DNA of 64,000 nt, from the NCBI RefSeq assembly GCF_013410215.1, contig NZ_JACCFQ010000001.1, positions 496,001 through 560,000 on the forward strand. Reading direction: 5' to 3'. The number at the start of each line of letters is the position of its first letter. Within the stretch, counting starts at the first letter, position 1. The translations under genes were made by a program, and so were the position numbers. The stretch is from Nesterenkonia sandarakina. Lineage in GTDB: Bacteria > Actinomycetota > Actinomycetes > Actinomycetales > Micrococcaceae. The notes under the pieces are model-generated. The model searched no databases and was not told the DNA's origin. It worked only from the letters and a program-made list of their open reading frames with translations. Below are positions 1-7,949 of this stretch, piece by piece.

Positions 1-327
1 CGCGGCCCCCGCTGGTTCGAGCGCGCCGAGCAGCAGGCGGCGCTGAGCGCAGCCGCCGCTGCGTCGAGCCACTCGGTGGCGGTGCCCGAGCCGCAGTCCC
101 CGCCGGCGGGGAGATCTGGCCGCGCGGGTTCCCGATCCGGCGGCGGACCGCGCATCGCCGGGGTGATCTACGCGGCCATCGCCATGGCGCTGGCGCTCTG
201 GGTGCTCGCGAGCATGGTGCTCGGCATCTACATCGACTGGCTGATCGTGGCGCTCGGGGTGTTCGCCCTGGCCGGACTGGCGCTCGTGGTGACCGGGCTG
301 ATGCCCAAGCCCGGCACGCGACTCTGA
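1..327 (+). CDS. C-terminal end of a membrane protein (partial)
   Basis: The reading frame is open from the first base of the window and ends at TGA 325-327, so about 108 residues are visible and the true start lies outside. A GTG at 76 is in frame but has no clear ribosome binding site, so I treat this as the tail of a longer gene. The tail has an Ala-rich stretch, then a Gly/Ser/Arg/Pro-rich linker, then two hydrophobic segments (roughly GVIYAAIAMALALWVLAS and WLIVALGVFALAGLALVV) and a short basic end, MPKPGTRL. I do not recognise the family. It converges on the ribosomal operon that follows on the other strand. Confidence 0.6.
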   Translation, partial: RGPRWFERAEQQAALSAAAAASSHSVAVPEPQSPPAGRSGRAGSRSGGGPRIAGVIYAAIAMALALWVLASMVLGIYIDWLIVALGVFALAGLALVVTGLMPKPGTRL

Positions 328-411
328 CCCGCCAGCCAGAGATCCCCCAGACGCAGATCCCCCCCCCCGAGACAGAGAGATCTTCAGACGCAGAGAGATC
401 CCGATACACAG
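328..411. repeat. Degenerate AGAGATC-rich repeats
   Basis: Between the first gene and the rplL terminator there are several imperfect purine-rich units built from agagatc and agacgcag, each about 15-20 nt, with a run of nine or more C. They continue into the left arm of the terminator hairpin. They look like slippage copies of the terminator arm and not like a coding sequence. Confidence 0.4.
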
Positions 412-452
412 AGAGAGATCCCCCGGGAGGAAGCCTTCCGGGGGATCTCTCT
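412..452 (-). terminator. Terminator downstream of rplL
   Basis: A perfect 15-bp inverted repeat (412-426 with 438-452, AGAGAGATCCCCCGG and its complement) with an 11-nt loop lies about 40 nt after the rplL stop. It probably also serves the convergent gene ending at 327. Confidence 0.75.
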
Positions 453-493
453 ATGCAGTCAAGACTGCCTGGCAGCGGCTGAAGCCGCACCGA

Positions 494-874
494 TCACTTG
501 AGGGTGACGGTGGCGCCTGCGCCTTCCAGTGTCTCCTTGGCCTTGTCGGCGGTTGCCTTGTCGACACCCTCCAGGACGGCCTTGGGTGCGCTGTCGACCA
601 GGTCCTTGGCTTCCTTCAGACCCAGGGAGGTCAGACCGCGCACCTCCTTGATGACGCCGATCTTCTTCTCGCCTGCGGACTCCAGGACGACGTCGAACTC
701 GGTCTGCTCTTCGGCTTCCTCAGCTGCGCCGGCTGCCGGAGCAGCTGCTGCTGCCACGGGGGCAGCTGCGGTGACGTCGAAGGTCTCCTCGAAGACCTTG
801 ACGAACTCGGAGAGCTCGATCAGGGACATGTCCTTGAACTGTTCGATCAGTTCTTCGTTGCTCATCTTCGCCAT
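494..874 (-). CDS. rplL: 50S ribosomal protein L7/L12
   Basis: This is the stalk protein of the large ribosomal subunit, which recruits translation GTPases. The 126-residue product has the usual layout: an N-terminal dimerisation helix region ([20 protein letters not shown]), an Ala/Pro/Glu-rich hinge near residues 37-57 and the C-terminal domain with [11 protein letters not shown] and [11 protein letters not shown]-like motifs (here [17 protein letters not shown]). I chose ATG 874 because GAAGGAG sits 7 nt upstream; an in-frame ATG 18 nt earlier has no such site. It follows rplJ by about 60 nt and should share its L10-leader-controlled transcript, which ends at the hairpin at 412-452. Confidence 0.97.
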   Translation of the reverse strand: MAKMSNEELIEQFKDMSLIELSEFVKVFEETFDVTAAAPVAAAAAPAAGAAEEAEEQTEFDVVLESAGEKKIGVIKEVRGLTSLGLKEAKDLVDSAPKAVLEGVDKATADKAKETLEGAGATVTLK

Positions 875-934
875 GGGGGCGCTCCTTCTCAATGTTTAGG
901 GGGTGTTGCTTGCGGATCAATGCTGAGCTCGAGC

Positions 935-1453
935 TCAGGCGGCTTCCTGCTTCTCGCGCAGCGCCTCGACCGTGCGAACGGTCTTGGACAGCGGCGCCTG
1001 GAAGACGGCAGCGGCCTTGGACTGGACGCCGATGAAGGCACCAGCCATCTTGCTGAGCAGAACTTCACGGGATTCAAGATCCGCGAGCTTCTTCATACCT
1101 GCCTCATCGAGGGCGGCGCCATCCATATAGCCGCCCTTGACGATCAGTGCAGGATTGCTCTTGGCGAAGTCACGCAGCGCCTTGGCCACGTCCACGGCGT
1201 CGCCGTGGACGAAGGCGATCGCGGAGGGTCCGGACATCTTGCCTTCGAAGGCGTCGATGCCGAGTTCCCGTGCCGCAATCTCGGTAAGCGTGTTCTTCAC
1301 CACAGCGTAGTGTGCGTTCTCTCGCACGGACCGGCGCAGTGTCTGCAGCTGGCCCACGGAGAGGCCGCGGTATTCCGTGAGCACTGCGGCAGTCGATGCG
1401 TTGAAGAGTTCCTTCAGCTCATCGACGGCGGCAGCCTTCTCAGGATTCGCCAT
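935..1453 (-). CDS. rplJ: 50S ribosomal protein L10
   Basis: L10 anchors the L7/L12 dimers on the ribosome and, in the L10-(L12) complex, represses its own mRNA. The 172-residue protein carries the typical N-terminal part (AVDELKELFNASTAAVLTEYRGLSV) region and ends in the helix that binds L12. The ATG at 1453 is preceded by GGAAGGAG with good spacing; the longer reading from 1471 would swallow this site. The 370-nt gap upstream holds a promoter, the L10 leader and an attenuator-like hairpin, so the rplJ-rplL pair is probably transcribed and regulated apart from rplK-rplA. Confidence 0.96.
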   Translation of the reverse strand: MANPEKAAAVDELKELFNASTAAVLTEYRGLSVGQLQTLRRSVRENAHYAVVKNTLTEIAARELGIDAFEGKMSGPSAIAFVHGDAVDVAKALRDFAKSNPALIVKGGYMDGAALDEAGMKKLADLESREVLLSKMAGAFIGVQSKAAAVFQAPLSKTVRTVEALREKQEAA

Positions 1454-1501
1454 GGCACTCCTTCCGATCATATAAGCCGGTCACCTGCTTCGGGCTGGGC
1501 A

Positions 1502-1535
1502 TAAAAAATGCCCCGCTGCGCAAGGCACGGGGCAT
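1502..1535 (-). terminator. Attenuator hairpin in the L10 leader
   Basis: Read on the minus strand, ATGCCCC, a 14-nt loop region and GGGGCAT are followed at once by TTTTTT. It lies about 50 nt before the rplJ start, so it would stop transcription before rplJ unless bypassed. This fits attenuation or partial termination inside the L10 leader. Confidence 0.65.
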
Positions 1536-1721
1536 ATCTCCGGCGAGCAGGCTGACCGCGAATGATCGCAGACGGCGTGATACAAGAAGAGCTGAACGTG
1601 TCCTGCGCAGGTCGCCCGATTAGGGTCTTTACGTTGCATCGCATCACAGACTTGGTATCTGCTGACCGCGCAGATCAGCCAATGATCTGCGCACGAGAAC
1701 AACGACCGGCGGTCTTTGGTC
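1505..1721 (-). ncRNA. L10 leader (ribosomal protein autoregulatory 5' UTR)
   Basis: The region between the predicted start of transcription near 1721 and rplJ is non-coding and structured. On the minus strand it begins with a GACCAAAGACCGCCGGTC segment (about 1708-1725), which resembles the conserved core I know from actinobacterial L10 leaders, and it ends in the attenuator hairpin. In the family the L10-L12 complex binds this RNA and lowers expression of rplJ and rplL. The exact boundaries are estimated. Confidence 0.65.
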
Positions 1722-1728
1722 AGCCCTT

Positions 1729-1757
1729 ACTCTACACGGGGATCCGGGCACCCGCAA
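1729..1757 (-). promoter_or_regulatory. Promoter of rplJ-rplL
   Basis: Minus-strand -35 TTGCGG (1752-1757), a 17-nt spacer and -10 TAGAGT (1729-1734). It lies between the rplA terminator and the L10 leader, which supports independent transcription of rplJL. Confidence 0.6.
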
Positions 1758-1769
1758 CGCAGGAACAGC

Positions 1770-1801
1770 AGAAGGCCCCCGTCCGAGGACGAGGGCCTTC
1801 T
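1770..1801 (-). terminator. Terminator downstream of rplA
   Basis: A hairpin of about 15 bp (AGAAGGCCC at 1770-1778 with GGGCCTTCT at 1793-1801, and an inner CGTCC/GGACG stem) starts about 24 nt after the rplA stop. There is no long U run, as is common in high-GC actinobacteria. Confidence 0.65.
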
Positions 1802-1825
1802 GAGCTGCTGCACCAGGAGCTGGTA

Positions 1826-2530
1826 TCAGTCAGCGATCACCTTGGTGACGTTCGGGTCCACGGGGATGCCGGGGCCGAAGGTCGTGGTCACGGTGGCCTT
1901 GGAGATGTAGCGACCCTTGGACGCCGAGGGCTTCAGCCGAAGGATCTCCTCCAGGGCAGCGGCATAGTTCTCCGCCAGCGCCTTGGCATCGAAGCTGGTC
2001 TTGCCCACGATGAAGTGCAGGTTGGCGTGCTTGTCCACGCGGAACGTGATCTTGCCGCCCTTGAGCTCGTTGACCGCCTTGGCCACGTCCGGGGTGACGG
2101 TGCCGGTCTTCGGGTTCGGCATCAGGTTGCGGGGACCGAGCACCTTGCCCAGGCGACCGACCTTGCCCATCATGTCCGGGGAGGCGACGGCGGCGTCGAA
2201 ATCGGTCCAGCCGTCAGCGACCTTGGCGATCAGCTCATCGCCGCCGACGTGGTCGGCCCCGGCCTCTTCGGCCTTGGCGATGTTGTCACCCTGGGTGAAG
2301 ACGACCACGCGGGCGGTCTTGCCGGTGCCGTGGGGCAGGATGACCGTGCCGCGGACCATCTGGTCCGCCTTGCGCGGATCCACCGAGAGGCGCATCGCGA
2401 CCTCCACGGTGCTGTCGGTCTTGGAGGGGTTGATCTCCTTGGCCAGGGCTACCGCCTCGGCCGGGGAGTACAGGGCATCCTCGTTGACCTTCTGTGCCGC
2501 TGCTTCATAAGCTTTGCTGCGCTTTGCCAT
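1826..2530 (-). CDS. rplA: 50S ribosomal protein L1
   Basis: L1 forms the mobile stalk at the ribosomal E site and binds its own operon mRNA as a repressor in many bacteria. The 234-residue length and motifs such as [19 protein letters not shown] and [15 protein letters not shown] (the strongly conserved PxGLMPxPKxGTV-type region) identify it. The start MAKRSKAYE is normal for the family. rplK lies about 110 nt upstream on the same strand, so rplK-rplA form one unit that ends at the 1770-1801 hairpin. Confidence 0.97.
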   Translation of the reverse strand: MAKRSKAYEAAAQKVNEDALYSPAEAVALAKEINPSKTDSTVEVAMRLSVDPRKADQMVRGTVILPHGTGKTARVVVFTQGDNIAKAEEAGADHVGGDELIAKVADGWTDFDAAVASPDMMGKVGRLGKVLGPRNLMPNPKTGTVTPDVAKAVNELKGGKITFRVDKHANLHFIVGKTSFDAKALAENYAAALEEILRLKPSASKGRYISKATVTTTFGPGIPVDPNVTKVIAD

Positions 2531-2638
2531 CTGCGTTGTTCTCCTTAGCAGTCGTGGTACGCGGGTCGCGCTCGACCCTTCCCACCGTCCGACTCTGGGC
2601 CGGACTGTTTGTCAGTTGATGATGGGCGTGAGCCCGGT

Positions 2639-3070
2639 TCAGCCTTCGACCGTGATGCCCATGGAGCGGGCAGTTCCGGCGACGATCTTGGAGGCCGAGG
2701 CGAGGTCGTTCGCGTTGAGGTCCTCCATCTTGGTCTGAGCGATCTCTTCGACCTGTGACTGGCTGAGCTTGCCGACCTTCTCGGTGTGCGGCACGCCTGA
2801 GCCCTTGGCCACGCCTGCTGCCTTCTTGATCAGCTCGGCGGCCGGCGGGGTCTTGGTGACGAAGGTGAAGGAGCGGTCCTCGTAGACCGTGATCTCCACA
2901 GGAATCACATTGCCGCGCTGGGACTCAGTCGCGGCGTTGTAAGCCTTGCAGAACTCCATGATGTTGACACCGTGCTGACCGAGTGCGGGACCGATCGGCG
3001 GGGCCGGGTTAGCGGCGCCTGCGTTGATCTGCAGCTTGATCAGGCCGGAGACTTTCTTCTTCGGGGCCAT
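2639..3070 (-). CDS. rplK: 50S ribosomal protein L11
   Basis: L11 binds 23S rRNA at the GTPase-associated centre and is needed for RelA activation. The 143-residue product starts [15 protein letters not shown] and carries the conserved [21 protein letters not shown] region and the C-terminal GTARSMGI motif. The frame is open for 120 nt more upstream, but the ATG at 3070 has AAAAGGA 9 nt before it and matches the family start. A 232-nt gap with two hairpins separates it from nusG. Confidence 0.97.
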   Translation of the reverse strand: MAPKKKVSGLIKLQINAGAANPAPPIGPALGQHGVNIMEFCKAYNAATESQRGNVIPVEITVYEDRSFTFVTKTPPAAELIKKAAGVAKGSGVPHTEKVGKLSQSQVEEIAQTKMEDLNANDLASASKIVAGTARSMGITVEG

Positions 3071-3107
3071 GTTCAGCGTCCTTTTCATGCGTGGCGGGTT
3101 CTGCCCT

Positions 3108-3128
3108 CCGTGCCGAGAAGCGGCACGG
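3108..3128 (-). promoter_or_regulatory. Stem-loop in the rplK 5' region
   Basis: A perfect 8-bp stem (CCGTGCCG/CGGCACGG) with a 5-nt loop lies about 38 nt before rplK. Its place suggests a leader element, perhaps an L1 target mimicking rRNA, but I see no specific sequence match, so this is only a candidate. Confidence 0.3.
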
Positions 3129-3259
3129 CGTCGAACCCTCACCTGGTGTCCCTGTGCCACAGGAGCGTGACGCAGGGGGGTGGCCATCATGGCGTGATGA
3201 CCGGTTCGGCGCCGCCGGCCAAAGCCACCTGCGGCACCGAAAGTCTCTAGGTCTCACAC

Positions 3260-3291
3260 GGTGCGCTCCGACGACATCGTCGGTGCGCACC
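3260..3291 (-). terminator. Hairpin between nusG and rplK
   Basis: GGTGCGC/GCGCACC and CCGACGA/TCGTCGG pair around a 2-nt centre with one T/T mismatch, only about 12 nt after the nusG stop. There is no U run, so it may be a weak terminator or an RNA processing site within a longer transcript. Confidence 0.4.
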
Positions 3292-3302
3292 TGCGAGGAA
3301 CA

Positions 3303-4163
3303 TCAGTAGATCTTCTCGACCTGGTTGAAGTTCAGCGTCACCGGGGTCTCGCGCTCGAAGATCGAGACGAGCACCACCAGCTGACGCGAGTCTGCATGGA
3401 TCTCCGAGATCGACGCCGGGAGGGTGGCGAACGGGCCGTCGGTGACGGTGACCGACTCCCCGATCTCGAAGTCCACCTTGATGTCGGAGGCCGCCGCTGC
3501 GGGGGTCCCGTCCTCGCCGACGCCCTGCTTGGGTGCATCGGGCTTGCCCAGCAGGTGATCCGAGAGCATGTCGAAGACCTCGTCGGAGCTCAACGGGTGC
3601 GGGTCGTGGGCGTTGCCGACGAATCCGGTGACACCTGGGGTGTGGCGCACCACGCCCCAGGAGGCGTCGGTGAGCTCCATGCGCACGATCACGTAGCCGG
3701 GGATCCGCACCCGGCTGACGACCTTGCGCTGGGTGCCCTTGATCTCCACGACCTCTTCCATGGGGACCTCGATCTCGAAGATGTGGTCTTCCATGTCCTG
3801 GGTCTGGATGCGGGTCTCCAGGTTGGACTTCACCCGCTTCTCGTAGCCGGCGTAGGTGTGCACCACGTACCAGTCACCGAGCTGGCGGCGCAGCTTGGAC
3901 TTCAGGGCGGCGGCGCGCTCCTCGTAGGACTTCTCCTCCTCGGGCACCTCGGCGTCAGCCTCAGACGTGGCCTCGGCGTCAGTCTCTGCCTCAGACTCGT
4001 CTCCGGTCTCGGCGTCCTGCGCCGCATCCTCGCTCGGGGCGTCGGTCTGCTCGGCCGTCTCGACAGCGGCTGAGGCGTCCTCGGTGTCCGCGGCTGCTTC
4101 GGCGGCGGCATCCTGGGCGGCGTCGACCTCTTCGGTCTGCTGCGAAAGATCCTGTTCAGACAC
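3303..4163 (-). CDS. nusG: Transcription termination/antitermination protein NusG
   Basis: NusG binds RNA polymerase and couples it to Rho or to ribosomal S10. The NGN domain starts near residue 90 ([17 protein letters not shown]) and the C-terminal KOW domain near 230 ([14 protein letters not shown], ending [10 protein letters not shown]). I start at GTG 4163 because AGGAG lies 4 nt upstream and the product then begins MSEQDL, as in related actinobacteria; the ATG at 4190 lacks a site. The first 80 residues or so are a low-complexity Ala/Glu/Asp/Thr extension, much longer than in E. coli NusG but common in actinobacteria. secE lies about 100 nt upstream. Confidence 0.95.
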   Translation of the reverse strand: MSEQDLSQQTEEVDAAQDAAAEAAADTEDASAAVETAEQTDAPSEDAAQDAETGDESEAETDAEATSEADAEVPEEEKSYEERAAALKSKLRRQLGDWYVVHTYAGYEKRVKSNLETRIQTQDMEDHIFEIEVPMEEVVEIKGTQRKVVSRVRIPGYVIVRMELTDASWGVVRHTPGVTGFVGNAHDPHPLSSDEVFDMLSDHLLGKPDAPKQGVGEDGTPAAAASDIKVDFEIGESVTVTDGPFATLPASISEIHADSRQLVVLVSIFERETPVTLNFNQVEKIY

Positions 4164-4268
4164 TGTTCTCCTGCTTTCCGTGGTGCTCACCGACGCACGG
4201 CGAGCTCTCGTTCACGTGGTGGATGCCCCGGCTGCGGCATCACATCATGGTCATCTGGTGAGCCCTGC

Positions 4269-4571
4269 TCAGTCCTCGACTCCGGCCGGCGGCGCGGCGG
4301 GCTGCTCCACGCCACCTCCGGTGGAGCCGAAGAGCGCCTCGGCGCCCCGGCTGAAGACGGCGTCGAAGCCGGTGACGATCCCGATCACGATGACCACGAA
4401 GACCAACACGACCAGCGTGTAGTTGGTCAGCTCTCGACGGGTCGGGACGACCACCTTGCGGAGTTCGTCGATGACCTGGCGGAGGAACAGCCACAGCTTC
4501 CCGAACGGGCCCTTCGCATCGCCACCGGCGGGCGTGGAGCCCTGATCTGGCGTCGAAGGCGACTGGGACAC
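4269..4571 (-). CDS. secE: Preprotein translocase subunit SecE
   Basis: SecE is the small clamp subunit of the SecYEG channel. The 100-residue protein has the amphipathic surface helix [19 protein letters not shown] with the hallmark [11 protein letters not shown] motif, followed by a single membrane segment ([20 protein letters not shown]) and a Gly/Pro-rich tail. The start is GTG with GGAG about 5 nt upstream. It sits between tRNA-Trp and nusG, the classic arrangement. Confidence 0.96.
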   Translation of the reverse strand: MSQSPSTPDQGSTPAGGDAKGPFGKLWLFLRQVIDELRKVVVPTRRELTNYTLVVLVFVVIVIGIVTGFDAVFSRGAEALFGSTGGGVEQPAAPPAGVED

Positions 4572-4609
4572 GAAGACTCCATCTGTTCACGGTTAAGGCG
4601 GATGCCTAG

Positions 4610-4682
4610 CAGGGCAGACAGGACTCGAACCTGCAACCTACGGTTTTGGAGACCGTTGCGCTACCAATTGCGCCACTGCCCT
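4610..4682 (-). tRNA. tRNA-Trp (CCA anticodon)
   Basis: A full cloverleaf is visible on the minus strand: acceptor AGGGCAG with CTGCCCT, the D arm, an anticodon stem ACGGT/ACCGT with loop CTCCAAA (anticodon CCA) and a T arm with GGTTCGAGTCC. The discriminator is G and no CCA is encoded. It lies directly upstream of secE. Confidence 0.95.
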
Positions 4683-4856
4683 AGGGGACTCTTCAGCTTC
4701 CGTCACGCTACCGCACCGAGGACCGGAAGTCCGGTTTCGGGGCACGATCGATCGGGGCGCCTGAGACACCGAACGACCACTTTACGCCCTCGGCCCGGCG
4801 CAGGACAAACCGGTAGGCTGGAAACAGTCCATGAATCCCGAAAGGATCCCTCAGAC

Positions 4857-6074
4857 ATGACTGCTCCGAGCTCCCGCATCTCCGATCGCATCGGCTCCAT
4901 CGCCGAGTCCGCCACCCTCGCGGTGGACGCCAAGGCCAAGGCCCTGAAGGCCGCGGGTGAAGATGTCATCGGCTTCGGCGCGGGTGAGCCGGACTTCCCC
5001 ACCCCGGACTACATCGTCCAGGCGGCTCGCGAGGCGGCGCTGAACCCGCGCTTCCACCGCTACTCCCCCGCGGCAGGCCTGCCCGAGCTGCGCGCCGCGG
5101 TGGCGGAGAAGACCACCCGGGACTCGGGCTACCGGATCCAGGGCAAGGCGCTCGAGTCAGGGAACGTGCTGATCACCAACGGCGGGAAGCAGGCGGTGTA
5201 CAACACCTTCGCCACCTTGCTGAACCCCGGTGATGAGGTGATCCTCCCGGCACCCTTCTGGACCACCTACCCGGAGGCGATCAAGCTCGCCGGCGGCGTG
5301 CCGGTGGAGGTCTTCGCCGGACCCGAGCAGGGATACAAGGTGACCCTCGAGCAGCTCGAGCAGACCCTGACCCCGGCCAGCAAGGTGCTGGTCTTCGTCT
5401 CTCCCTCCAACCCCACCGGCGCGGTCTACTCCGCCGAGGAGGTGCGCGAGATCGGCCGCTGGGCGGCGGAGAAGGGCCTGTGGGTGGTCACCGATGAGAT
5501 CTATGAACACCTCACCTACGACGAGACCGAGTTCACCTCGATCGCCTCGCTCGAGGAGCTCGCCGATCAGGTGGTCATCCTCAACGGGGTCGCCAAGACC
5601 TACGCGATGACCGGCTGGCGGGTGGGCTGGATGGTCGGCCCCAGCGACATCATCAAAGCCGCCGCGAACCTGCAGTCCCACGCCACCAGCAACGTCGCCA
5701 ACGTCTCGCAGATGGCGGCGCTGGCCGCGGTCCAGGGCCCGCTGGACGCGGTGGTGGAGATGAAGACCGCCTTCGACCGACGACGCCGCGCGATCGTCAC
5801 CGGGCTCAACGCCATCCCAGGGTTCTCCTGCCCCACCCCCGAGGGCGCCTTCTACGCCTACGTCGATGTCCGGGGAGCACTGGGCCGCGAGGTCGCCGGT
5901 CGCACTCCGCAGACCTCGGCGGAGCTGGCCGAGGTGATCCTGGAGGAGGCCAAGGTCGCCGTCGTCCCGGGTGAGGCCTTCGGCCCCAGCGGGTTCCTGC
6001 GGCTCTCCTACGCCCTGGGGGATGAGGACCTGGCCACCGGGATGAGTCGGCTGAAGGACCTGCTCGGGGGATGA
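4857..6074 (+). CDS. aspC: Aspartate/aromatic aminotransferase, class I PLP enzyme
   Basis: This fold-type I aminotransferase probably transfers amino groups between aspartate and 2-oxoglutarate. The 405-residue product shows the substrate-binding [12 protein letters not shown] motif, the [10 protein letters not shown] loop, the cofactor Asp/Tyr in [10 protein letters not shown], the PLP lysine in [16 protein letters not shown], and the C-terminal substrate Arg in [10 protein letters not shown] use ATG 4857 with AAAGGA upstream; a TAGGCT -10 lies at 4813. The frame runs upstream through the tRNA, which cannot be coding. It is divergent from tRNA-Trp/secE. Substrate preference (aspartate or aromatic) cannot be fixed from sequence alone. 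Confidence 0.9.
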   Translation: MTAPSSRISDRIGSIAESATLAVDAKAKALKAAGEDVIGFGAGEPDFPTPDYIVQAAREAALNPRFHRYSPAAGLPELRAAVAEKTTRDSGYRIQGKALESGNVLITNGGKQAVYNTFATLLNPGDEVILPAPFWTTYPEAIKLAGGVPVEVFAGPEQGYKVTLEQLEQTLTPASKVLVFVSPSNPTGAVYSAEEVREIGRWAAEKGLWVVTDEIYEHLTYDETEFTSIASLEELADQVVILNGVAKTYAMTGWRVGWMVGPSDIIKAAANLQSHATSNVANVSQMAALAAVQGPLDAVVEMKTAFDRRRRAIVTGLNAIPGFSCPTPEGAFYAYVDVRGALGREVAGRTPQTSAELAEVILEEAKVAVVPGEAFGPSGFLRLSYALGDEDLATGMSRLKDLLGG

Positions 6075-6176
6075 CCCACGCGCCGCCGGACCCCATAGAC
6101 TGAGCCGCAGCAACCTGCCGAGGACGTCAGGCCTGAGATTTATCCTGAAATCCATGAAGGGACGAGCTGAATCACC

Positions 6177-7208
6177 ATGCGCATCGGACTGCTCACCTCC
6201 GGCGGCGACTGCCCCGGCCTGAACGCTGTCATCCGCTCCGCCGTGCTGCACGGCATCAAGAGCTACGGCGACGAGTTCGTCGGCTTCAAAGGCGGTTGGC
6301 GAGGACTCATCGAGGGAGACTACATCGATCTTCCCCGGCAGTCGGTGCGCGGACTCTCCCGCGAGGGCGGCACCATCCTCGGCACCTCACGCACCCACCC
6401 GTACAACCACCCGGGCGGCGGGCCGCAGAGCATCGCCAAGCAGCTCAAGCGCCATGACATCGACGCCGTCATCGCCATCGGCGGCGAGGGCACCCTGGCC
6501 GGCGCCAAGCGGCTCGCCGACGACGGAATCCCGGTGGTGGGCGTGCCCAAGACCATCGACAACGATCTCAAGGCCACTGACTACACCTTCGGATTCGACA
6601 CTGCGATCTCCATCGCCACCGACGCGATGGATCGGCTGCGCACCACCGGGGAGTCCCATCACCGGTGCATGGTCGCCGAGGTCATGGGCCGCCACGTGGG
6701 CTGGATCGCGCTGCACTCCGGCATGGCCGCCGGCGCCCACGCGATTCTGATCCCGGAGCACAAGGTCTCCATGGATCAGGTGTGTGAATGGGTGGAGCAG
6801 GTGCACTCGCGCGGACGCTCACCGCTGGTGGTCGTCGCGGAGGGCTTCATCCCCGAGGACGCCGAGTCCGCGCTTGCGGGCAAGGGCGAGGAGTCCGATG
6901 GACGCCCACGGCTGGGCGGCATCGGGGAGTGGGTGACCCGCCAGATCGAGACCAAGACCGGGATCGAGTCCCGCCACACGACCCTGGGCCACATCCAGCG
7001 CGGCGGCAACCCCACCGGCTATGACCGGGTGCTCGCCACCCGGTTCGGCATCCGTGCCCTGGATCTGGTGCATGAGCAGGCCTGGGGTCATATGGCCGCG
7101 CTGCGCGGCACCGAGATCGTCAAGGTCGATCTCGCCGAGGCGCTGGACGGGCTCAAGACCGTGCCGCCCGAGCGCTACGAAGAGGCTCAGATTCTCTTTG
7201 GCCGCTGA
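6177..7208 (+). CDS. pfkA: 6-phosphofructokinase
   Basis: It phosphorylates fructose 6-phosphate in glycolysis. The 343-residue protein starts MRIGLLTSGGDCPGLNAV and contains IAIGGEGTLAGAKRL, VGVPKTIDNDL, FGFDTA, the RCMVAEVMGRHVGWIAL region and LGHIQRGGNPTGYDR. The Gly after Glu in GGEGT (the position that is Asp in pyrophosphate-dependent enzymes) points to ATP as donor, while the Lys in PKTIDND is the residue often seen in PPi enzymes. This mixed signature is usual for actinobacterial PFKs, so I favour ATP. It lies 100 nt after the aminotransferase and overlaps the next gene by 11 nt. Confidence 0.93.
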   Translation: MRIGLLTSGGDCPGLNAVIRSAVLHGIKSYGDEFVGFKGGWRGLIEGDYIDLPRQSVRGLSREGGTILGTSRTHPYNHPGGGPQSIAKQLKRHDIDAVIAIGGEGTLAGAKRLADDGIPVVGVPKTIDNDLKATDYTFGFDTAISIATDAMDRLRTTGESHHRCMVAEVMGRHVGWIALHSGMAAGAHAILIPEHKVSMDQVCEWVEQVHSRGRSPLVVVAEGFIPEDAESALAGKGEESDGRPRLGGIGEWVTRQIETKTGIESRHTTLGHIQRGGNPTGYDRVLATRFGIRALDLVHEQAWGHMAALRGTEIVKVDLAEALDGLKTVPPERYEEAQILFGR

Positions 7209-7929
7209 GGAAGCACCGGGCGGCGGCCTCGCGGAGCACACCCGCAGCATCATCGCGCTGTCCTGGGCCCGCAGGCTCGGCCTCGGCGACGAGGATCTGC
7301 TCGGCCCGGGCTCCCGGCATGAGCTCAGCACCCCCGCGGGATCCCCGGTGAGCTTCCTGCGACTCTTCGACCACACGGTGCTCAGCGCACCGAGCGAGGT
7401 GCTGCACCAGGCACGCCGGCTCGCCGATGCCGAGCTCGCTGATGAGCGCAGCCTGCTCGCCCTGGCGCGCCGCTGTGCCGCCGGTGCGCGCAGCCTCGGT
7501 GCAGCCCAGCTGCTCTACGCCGAGGAGCCGCCGATCCTGACCGCCGCCCAGCGCGGCGCGATCTCCTTCGAGCCGGAGGCGGTGCAGGCGGCGATCGCAG
7601 CCTCACCGGCCGATGACGTCCAGGCCTCTGGGATCGGGGCGGCGCCCTGGAGGGCCGCCCTGGTCGACGAGGACACAGGGGTCAGCCTCGGCGCCGCCGG
7701 ACGCGAGATCTGGGCCGGGATGCTGGCCCAGCTGGGCGTGCTCACCGTGCCGGGCCAGCGTCGCCGCGGGGTCGGGCTGCAGCTGGCCGCCGTCGCGGCC
7801 GAGGAGGCGTTCACCGAGGGACTCATACCGCAGTGGCGAGCCGGCACCGAGTCGCTCGCCGCGCTGCGGATCGCCGCCGGGCTGGGGTTCAGCTCCGCAG
7901 GGACCCAGACCACGGTGACCCTGGACTGA
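7198..7929 (+). CDS. GNAT-like acetyltransferase
   Basis: The 243-residue product has a weakly conserved N-terminal half and a C-terminal GNAT-type acetyl-CoA site: LTVPGQRRRGVGLQLAAVAA (motif A, RRxGxG/A type), then RAGTESLAALRIAAGLGF, the N-S/x-A-A-L-R-x-A-x-x-L-G-F motif. The substrate is unknown. The best start is TTG 7198, inside the last codons of pfkA and preceded by GAAGAGG, so the two genes may be translationally coupled. Starts further in (GTG 7348) would remove the first 50 residues. It converges on ygfZ. Confidence 0.7.
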   Translation: MAAEEAPGGGLAEHTRSIIALSWARRLGLGDEDLLGPGSRHELSTPAGSPVSFLRLFDHTVLSAPSEVLHQARRLADAELADERSLLALARRCAAGARSLGAAQLLYAEEPPILTAAQRGAISFEPEAVQAAIAASPADDVQASGIGAAPWRAALVDEDTGVSLGAAGREIWAGMLAQLGVLTVPGQRRRGVGLQLAAVAAEEAFTEGLIPQWRAGTESLAALRIAAGLGFSSAGTQTTVTLD

Positions 7930-7949
7930 GCCCCGGCCGTGGGCCAGGC

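Noticed and set aside
4602-4856. N-terminal extension of the aminotransferase through tRNA-Trp
   Set aside because: The extension translates the tRNA complement; the ATG at 4857 has its own ribosome binding site and gives the normal protein length.
5157-6251. A 364-codon minus-strand frame opposite aspC
   Set aside because: Shadow of the aminotransferase gene; no motif and no start signal.
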